Source of the DNA: Pseudomonas cichorii
GTDB lineage: Bacteria > Pseudomonadota > Gammaproteobacteria > Pseudomonadales > Pseudomonadaceae
Length of the DNA stretch: 64,000 nt
Direction: 5' to 3'
NCBI RefSeq assembly: GCF_003700275.1
Contig: NZ_RBRE01000079.1
Location: 1-64,000 of the forward strand
Translations under genes and position numbers: made by a program
Notes under the pieces: generated by a model
What the model saw: only the letters and a program-made list of their open reading frames with translations
Told to the model about the DNA's origin: nothing
Databases searched by the model: none
Part shown: positions 59,689 to 64,000 of the stretch, in pieces
Position numbering within the stretch: the stretch's first letter is position 1
How the letters are laid out: each line of letters starts with the position of its first letter

Positions 59689-60597
59689 ATGAACGTCAAA
59701 CAGCTTCGGGCGTTCCTGGCAGTTGCCCAATGCCTGAGCTTTGCCCAGGCGGGCGAGCGGCTGCACCTTTCGCAACCGGCCTTGAGTCTGACCATCAAGA
59801 GTCTGGAGGAAGACCTGGGCGGGCAACTGCTCATTCGCACCACGCGCACGGTCAGCCTGACCCCGGAGGGCGAAACCCTGCTGCCTCTGGCGCGCCAGTT
59901 GCTGGCGGACTGGGACAACACCGAAGAACTGCTGCGCCAGCGCTTTACCCTGCAAATGGGCAAGGTGTCGGTGGCGGCGATGCCGTCATTCGCGGGCAAT
60001 CTGTTGCCGGGCGCATTGAAGGTATTTCGCGGGCGTTATCCGCGGGTCAACGTCGCGGTGCATGACGTAATCAACGAGCAGGTGGTGGAAATGGTCCGCC
60101 ATCGACGGGTTGAACTGGGCATCGGCTTTGAGCCCGAATCCAGTAGTTCGCTGCTGTTCACGCCGTTCTATATGGACCGCTTCGTTGCGGTGGTCGCTGC
60201 CGACTCGCCGCTGGCCGGGCGCAGTGAAGTGACCTGGCGCGAGCTGTTGCGCGAGGATTTCATCGCCCTGCAACGACCTTCGGCCGTGCGCCTGCTGCTG
60301 GAACAGGCGATTCAGACACAACACGGCAAGCTTTCGGTGGCCTTCGAGAGCCATCAGTTGTCCACAATCGGCCGCATGGTTGCCAATGGCCTGGGCGTCA
60401 GTGCGGTACCCGCGTTGTGCATTCAGCAGATGCAGGAGTTGGGTGCCTGTTGCATTGCGCTGGTCGAACCGCGCATCGAGCGCCGTATCGGTCTGATGAT
60501 GCTCGCCGACCACAAGCTGTCTGCGGCCGCCCATGCGTTACGCGAGGTTTTGATTCACTACGCCGAAAAGGTCGATAGCTACTATCACGACGGATGA
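59689..60597 (+). CDS. LysR family transcriptional regulator
   Basis: 302 residues. The N-terminal helix-turn-helix (MNVKQLRAFLAVAQCLSFAQAGERLHLSQPALSLTIKSLEEDLGG in part) and the LysR effector domain (residues 90-295, with the VEMVRHRRVELGIGF and TIGRMVANGLGVSAVPALC segments) are complete. It is divergent from scoA-scoB-atoE and probably activates them in response to a short-chain acid or acetoacetate. The 115-base shared gap is AT-rich near its start codon. Confidence 0.9.
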   Translation: MNVKQLRAFLAVAQCLSFAQAGERLHLSQPALSLTIKSLEEDLGGQLLIRTTRTVSLTPEGETLLPLARQLLADWDNTEELLRQRFTLQMGKVSVAAMPSFAGNLLPGALKVFRGRYPRVNVAVHDVINEQVVEMVRHRRVELGIGFEPESSSSLLFTPFYMDRFVAVVAADSPLAGRSEVTWRELLREDFIALQRPSAVRLLLEQAIQTQHGKLSVAFESHQLSTIGRMVANGLGVSAVPALCIQQMQELGACCIALVEPRIERRIGLMMLADHKLSAAAHALREVLIHYAEKVDSYYHDG

Positions 60598-60664
60598 TTT
60601 CTGACAGACGGCGGCGGGGATTAACCTTTGTTCATTCCCGCAACGAGTCAGTCTGGAGGCTCCC

Positions 60665-60946
60665 ATGAATCAGGTTTTCGCTCTTGGTCTTGTCGTTTTT
60701 TTCAGCGTTGTCCTTCTGGGCGGCTGCTCCACGCATCACTCCGTCGAACTGCGTCCTTACACGGCTGAAGAGACTCACCAACTGGCACTTGAAGACCTGA
60801 ACCGTCGCGGTCTGTCGTTCAACGAATACCAGAGCCGCAAGGCCCAATTGATGGCTGATCCTACCTTGCAGCAGGTGCGCAAGTTTGACCAACAGGGTGA
60901 AGTCAGTGTTGAGCGAGGTGCATTGCTGGAAGGTAATCGCGGCTGA
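60665..60946 (+). CDS. Small lipoprotein
   Basis: 93 residues. A lipobox LLGGC at residues 18-22 follows a hydrophobic signal (ALGLVVFFSVV), so the mature protein is a lipid-anchored peptide of about 72 residues. The mature part is charged and probably helical (EETHQLALEDLNRRGLSFNEYQSRKAQLM). GGAGG lies ahead of the ATG. Function unknown; short helical lipoproteins of this type are frequent in Pseudomonas. Confidence 0.75.
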   Translation: MNQVFALGLVVFFSVVLLGGCSTHHSVELRPYTAEETHQLALEDLNRRGLSFNEYQSRKAQLMADPTLQQVRKFDQQGEVSVERGALLEGNRG

Positions 60947-60998
60947 AGGCTGGTTTCGGGCAAGACATGCGCCTGCCCGTGACCAGAGTGAAAACCTT

Positions 60999-61580
60999 CT
61001 ATAACGCCAGTTGCAAATGCCCACCTTCCTTTTTGCGGCGCGCCTGCAGGCGATGCTGCAAGCCCAGCAGAAAATGCTCCAGCCCTTCACGCAGCCGCTC
61101 TGTGAGAATCTCGTCCAGCTCACCGCCCAGTGAGTTATCGCTGTAGCCGATCTGACTGTCGATGGCGAAGATACCGTGCAGCACTTCCTGTGATTTCAGT
61201 GCGGACAGCACCGGCTTGAGTGCGTAATCCACCGCCAACATATGCGCGATGCTACCGCCGGTGGCCAGTGGCAGGACCACTTTGCCGTACAGTGCCCGCT
61301 CTGGAAGCAGATCCAGCAGCGTCTTCAGGGCACCGGAAAATGAAGCCTTGTAGACCGGCGTACCGATCAGCAGCCCGTCGGCTTGCCGGACGGCCTCGAT
61401 GAAGTCTTGCACCTGTGGGCTGTCGAAGCGGGCGAAGAGCAGGTCTTCGGCCGCGAAGTCACGGATACGTAGTGTCTTGACCTCAACGCCCTGATTCTCC
61501 AGCCAGCGACTGGCGTGGGCCAGCACGACGCCGGAACGGGATTTGGGGGAGGGACTGCCTGAAAGCGAAACGACCAGCAT
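60999..61580 (-). CDS. ssuE: NADPH-dependent FMN reductase, SsuE-like
   Basis: 193 residues of the flavodoxin-like reductase fold: VVSLSGSPSPKSRSGVVLAHA, with the FMN-binding phosphate loop SGSPSPKSRS, and DGLLIGTPVYKASFSGALKTLLDLLPERAL. The size and the LLPLATGG-type segment (VLPLATGGSIAHMLAV) match SsuE. It reduces FMN for desulfonating monooxygenases such as the MsuD-like enzyme encoded 15 kb upstream. AAGGAA precedes the start. No other ssu genes are adjacent. The upstream gap (61581-61806) is AT-rich. Confidence 0.88.
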   Translation of the reverse strand: MLVVSLSGSPSPKSRSGVVLAHASRWLENQGVEVKTLRIRDFAAEDLLFARFDSPQVQDFIEAVRQADGLLIGTPVYKASFSGALKTLLDLLPERALYGKVVLPLATGGSIAHMLAVDYALKPVLSALKSQEVLHGIFAIDSQIGYSDNSLGGELDEILTERLREGLEHFLLGLQHRLQARRKKEGGHLQLAL

Positions 61581-61762
61581 GCGGAATTCCTTGCGATAAG
61601 CGTATACCTGCAAAGCAGCATCTGTGCCAGTCGTCTTTATTTTTCAAGCTATTGAAATTAAAGGATTTATTTTTATTTAAAGAGCCGTGCCCAGCGACCA
61701 CGGATGCTGATCCGACCGGCAAGTGTTGAACCACTGTTGCTGCGGCAACAGTTTGTCCGGGC

Positions 61763-61791
61763 AAAAAAATCCCCGCACCATGTGCAGGGAT
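61763..61791 (-). terminator. Rho-independent terminator of the exopolysaccharide operon
   Basis: On the minus strand ATCCCTGCAC (61791-61782), loop, GTGCGGGGAT (61778-61769) and then TTTTTTTGC form a stem with one mismatch and a seven-T tail, 16 bases after the exporter stop. Confidence 0.85.
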
Positions 61792-61806
61792 GTCTTGCGG
61801 CCGGGT

Positions 61807-62892
61807 TCAGTTCCTGAACGCTGCGCCTGTCTGTACCACACTGGCCGAGCCGAGCAGTTGACTGATGAAGCGGCTCCAGCGGGTGATATTGGCAGGCCCG
61901 ACAAACACCACATCCTGGGCCTGGAGTTCAAACTGGCGAGCCAGCAGGTAGGCGGTGGGTTTTTCGGCGTTGAGGTGATAGACCGTCGAAACCGAGTTGG
62001 CCTGATTCTCGACGCCACGAATCACATACACCGCGTCGCCATCGGCGCTTTCCGGGCTCAGGCCTCCGGAGTTGCCCAGGGCTTCAAGCAACGTCACGCT
62101 GGTGGTGCCGAAAGAGATGACCTGCGGGTTACGCACTTCGCCCAGCACATAGATCTTGTTCTTGGAGTTGCTGTTGAGGTGCAGGTAATCGCCATCCTTG
62201 AGGAATATCTTGCTCAGTTGCGAACCTCGGCGGTTGAGCGAATCGATATCGATCAGGTAGTCCTTGCCATCGCGCCTGAGAGTCAGCCCGGCCAGGTTGG
62301 CGTCGGTCAGGTCGATACCGGCGGTGCTCACCGCCTGCACCAGGCTCAAGGGAATATTGGTGATCGATTGCGGCCCGGGCGTCTTGAACGAGCCCGAGAG
62401 CAGGACGCGCTGGCTGTTGTAGCGCAGCACTTTGACGTCAACCTTGACCTCGGTGTACTGCGGAGCCAGGCCCATGCGCAATTGTTCGCGAATCTGGCTG
62501 ACGGTTCTGCCGCCGGCCCTGATCTTGCCGACATAGGGAAAGAACAGCGTGCCGTCGCTCAGCACTTCCCGGGTATTGGCGTCCAACTGGTCCTGCGAGC
62601 CCGGTGCAGTCAGTTCCGGGTGCTCGAAGACCGTGACCAGCAGGGTGTCGCCCGGACCGACCGCGTATTCCGGGGTTTTGTAGTTCAGCAGCTCGCTGGG
62701 TAACGTTCCGCCATTGGAGGCCAGGCGCTGCTGTTGTTGCAGACTGGCGGGGGTGATGTCGACCAGTTGAGCCTTGGGGCCATTTGGATCTTCCGCCGTA
62801 ATATCGCCTGGAGTCATGTGTTGGCCGGGGGCAAACACACATCCATGCAATATCAGACTGGAGAGCAGCACAACAACTAGGTTTCGATTCAT
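61807..62892 (-). CDS. Wza-like polysaccharide export lipoprotein
   Basis: 361 residues. A signal with the lipobox LHGC (residues 14-17 of MNRNLVVVLLSSLILHGC) begins an outer-membrane polysaccharide export protein. The poly-export domain (about residues 70-155, YAVGPGDTLLVTVFEHPEL and VLSDGTLFFPYVGKIRAGG) and SLBB-type repeats (VLLSGSFKTPGPQSITNIPLSL and VLGEVRNPQVISFG) follow. It forms the channel for an exopolysaccharide, probably with the upstream transferase. It is the last gene of its operon. A longer frame to 62988 exists, but 62892 begins the lipoprotein signal. Confidence 0.9.
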   Translation of the reverse strand: MNRNLVVVLLSSLILHGCVFAPGQHMTPGDITAEDPNGPKAQLVDITPASLQQQQRLASNGGTLPSELLNYKTPEYAVGPGDTLLVTVFEHPELTAPGSQDQLDANTREVLSDGTLFFPYVGKIRAGGRTVSQIREQLRMGLAPQYTEVKVDVKVLRYNSQRVLLSGSFKTPGPQSITNIPLSLVQAVSTAGIDLTDANLAGLTLRRDGKDYLIDIDSLNRRGSQLSKIFLKDGDYLHLNSNSKNKIYVLGEVRNPQVISFGTTSVTLLEALGNSGGLSPESADGDAVYVIRGVENQANSVSTVYHLNAEKPTAYLLARQFELQAQDVVFVGPANITRWSRFISQLLGSASVVQTGAAFRN

Positions 62893-63056
62893 ATGAGTGT
62901 TCCTTGCTGACGGTGCGTCTGGCACCACGATGATTTCATTGCGTCCCTTTCCAGCGTGTTTCTGCTGATTCATGTTTTCTGTGCGCACGTACCTCCCGCC
63001 GGGTGTGGGCGCCCGGAATCCTGTGTTTGGGTTTTGGCCAGGGTCTGTCGAGTCGT

Positions 63057-64000
63057 TCAGAAGGCGTTCTTGTTGAGAAAGCCCTTGAACAGGGTCAACA
63101 GGATGATTTTGAGATCCAGCCAGAGCGACCAGTGCTCGATGTATTCAAGGTCGAACTCGACCCGTTTCTGCATCTTGTCCAGCGTGTCGGTTTCGCCGCG
63201 CCAGCCGTTGATCTGTGCCCAACCGGTAATCCCCGGCTTGACCTTGTGGCGCAGCATGTAGCCGCTGACCTGCCGGCGGTATTGCTCGTTGTGCGCAACG
63301 GCATGCGGGCGCGGGCCGACGATGGACATGTCGCCGCGCAGCACGTTGAAGAACTGCGGCAATTCATCCAGCGAGGTGCGCCGCAGAAAGGCGCCGAGCG
63401 GCGTGATACGTGCGTCGTTGCGTGTGGCCTGAAGCACCACGGCGCCGTTTTCCTGGACATTCATGCTGCGAAATTTCCAGACCATGATCGCTCGTCCATC
63501 CAGGCCGTAACGGCGCTGGCGAAACAGCACCGGGCCACGCGAAGTCAGCTTGATCGCGATGGCGATCAGCAGCATGGGCAGGGCGATCAGCAGCAGGATC
63601 AGACTCGACAGCAGAATGTCCTCGGCGCGCTTGACCAGGCTCCAGGCACCGTCCATGGGCGAGTCGAAAATGCTGATGCTGGCCAGGCCGTTGATGCTCT
63701 CGCTGCGGGCATGCAGCAACTCGAACATGAAAATATCCGGGATCAGGTACACCGACGCCGTGGTATCGCTCAAACCGGTAATCAGCTCGCGCAGGTGTGC
63801 TTCCCCGCTGAAAGCCAGGGTGATGTAAACCTTGTCGACCTTGCCTTCACGGGCGTCCTCGATCAGTTGTTCGAGGTTGCCGAGCACTGGCACATGGTAG
63901 CCCTGGCTGTCCAGGTCCATCTGCCGCGGTTGCGAGTCGTAGAAGCCGAGCAGATTCAGGCCCATCCAGGGCGCACTGGAAATCGAATGCGCCAGTCGTG
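63057..64000 (-). CDS. Undecaprenyl-phosphate sugar phosphotransferase (PslA/WcaJ-like), N-terminus off the window
   Basis: The gene reads into the right edge, so the N-terminal part is missing (314 codons are present). A CoA/Rossmann-like middle region is followed by the transferase helix and core of the bacterial sugar transferase family: KRAEDILLSSLILLLIALPML, RGPVLFRQRRYGLDG, SLDELPQFFNVLRGDMSIVGPRP and KPGITGWAQINGWRGET. It loads the first sugar phosphate on undecaprenyl phosphate to start exopolysaccharide synthesis. Partner of the Wza-like exporter gene 164 bases downstream. Confidence 0.9.
   Translation of the reverse strand, partial: RLAHSISSAPWMGLNLLGFYDSQPRQMDLDSQGYHVPVLGNLEQLIEDAREGKVDKVYITLAFSGEAHLRELITGLSDTTASVYLIPDIFMFELLHARSESINGLASISIFDSPMDGAWSLVKRAEDILLSSLILLLIALPMLLIAIAIKLTSRGPVLFRQRRYGLDGRAIMVWKFRSMNVQENGAVVLQATRNDARITPLGAFLRRTSLDELPQFFNVLRGDMSIVGPRPHAVAHNEQYRRQVSGYMLRHKVKPGITGWAQINGWRGETDTLDKMQKRVEFDLEYIEHWSLWLDLKIILLTLFKGFLNKNAF

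Overview
The window is a piece of a Pseudomonas chromosome, most like the P. syringae/P. fluorescens side of the genus. The genus call rests on protein-level recognition: a DUF2789 protein, a SfnR/MsuD sulfur-scavenging pair, a DksA2-like factor, a Pha/Mnh antiporter with fused A and B subunits, a BdlA-like PAS-PAS-MCP protein, and REP elements of the type CGCGGATGAATCCGCTCC. It is high-GC with dense short operons. No IS element, prophage, CRISPR array or rRNA operon was seen. The left end is a true contig edge: bases 8-26 are the Nextera transposase mosaic end, so the first codons are a library artefact. The right end cuts a gene.

Left part (1-15 kb). A barnase-like RNase toxin C-terminus and its barstar-type immunity gene open the window. 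They are followed by small secreted proteins, a monohaem cytochrome c, tRNA-Ser(GGA), an SDR oxidoreductase, an isochorismatase-fold hydrolase, a DUF3142 protein paired with a large periplasmic protein, a TonB-dependent siderophore receptor with a candidate Fur box, and a cytochrome b561. Next comes the ybhP-clsB-ybhN membrane-lipid operon (ATGA-type overlaps) and a soluble PAS-PAS chemoreceptor.

Centre (15-31 kb). A complete myo-inositol catabolic island: a divergent RpiR/IolR-type repressor, then iolC (fused to a DUF2090 domain), iolE, iolB, iolA/mmsA, iolI, iolD, iolG and a second Gfo/Idh/MocA dehydrogenase, followed by a three-gene sugar ABC importer. Two palindromes of the form GGAA-N6-TTCC, one ahead of iolC and one ahead of the importer, are the probable IolR operators. 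They would make one regulon of two transcription units: uptake, oxidation to inosose, dehydration, ring opening, isomerisation, phosphorylation, aldol cleavage, and malonate semialdehyde to acetyl-CoA.

Right-centre (31-46 kb). A DksA2-like factor, an orphan Tle1-like (DUF2235) type VI phospholipase effector in an AT-rich setting, a DUF2789 protein, the six-gene mnh/pha cation/proton antiporter operon, an EamA exporter divergent from an XRE-cupin regulator, an FAD/NAD(P)-binding protein, and msuD-sfnR for organosulfur use under sulfate limitation.

Right part (46-64 kb). A bacterial NHEJ operon (ku, ligD) whose third gene is a Tat-exported aldo/keto reductase. Then phosphatidylserine synthase, a periplasmic GlpQ-like diesterase, a D-2-hydroxyacid dehydrogenase, an unusual glutamine amidotransferase-like protein coupled to an ABM monooxygenase, a MarR regulator, and a short-chain fatty acid/ketone-body cluster (atoE, scoA, scoB) divergent from a LysR regulator. 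The window ends with a small lipoprotein, ssuE, and the end of an exopolysaccharide operon (Wza-like exporter and a PslA/WcaJ-like glycosyl-1-phosphate transferase, truncated).

All functions are read from sequence alone by family recognition; no database search was run.
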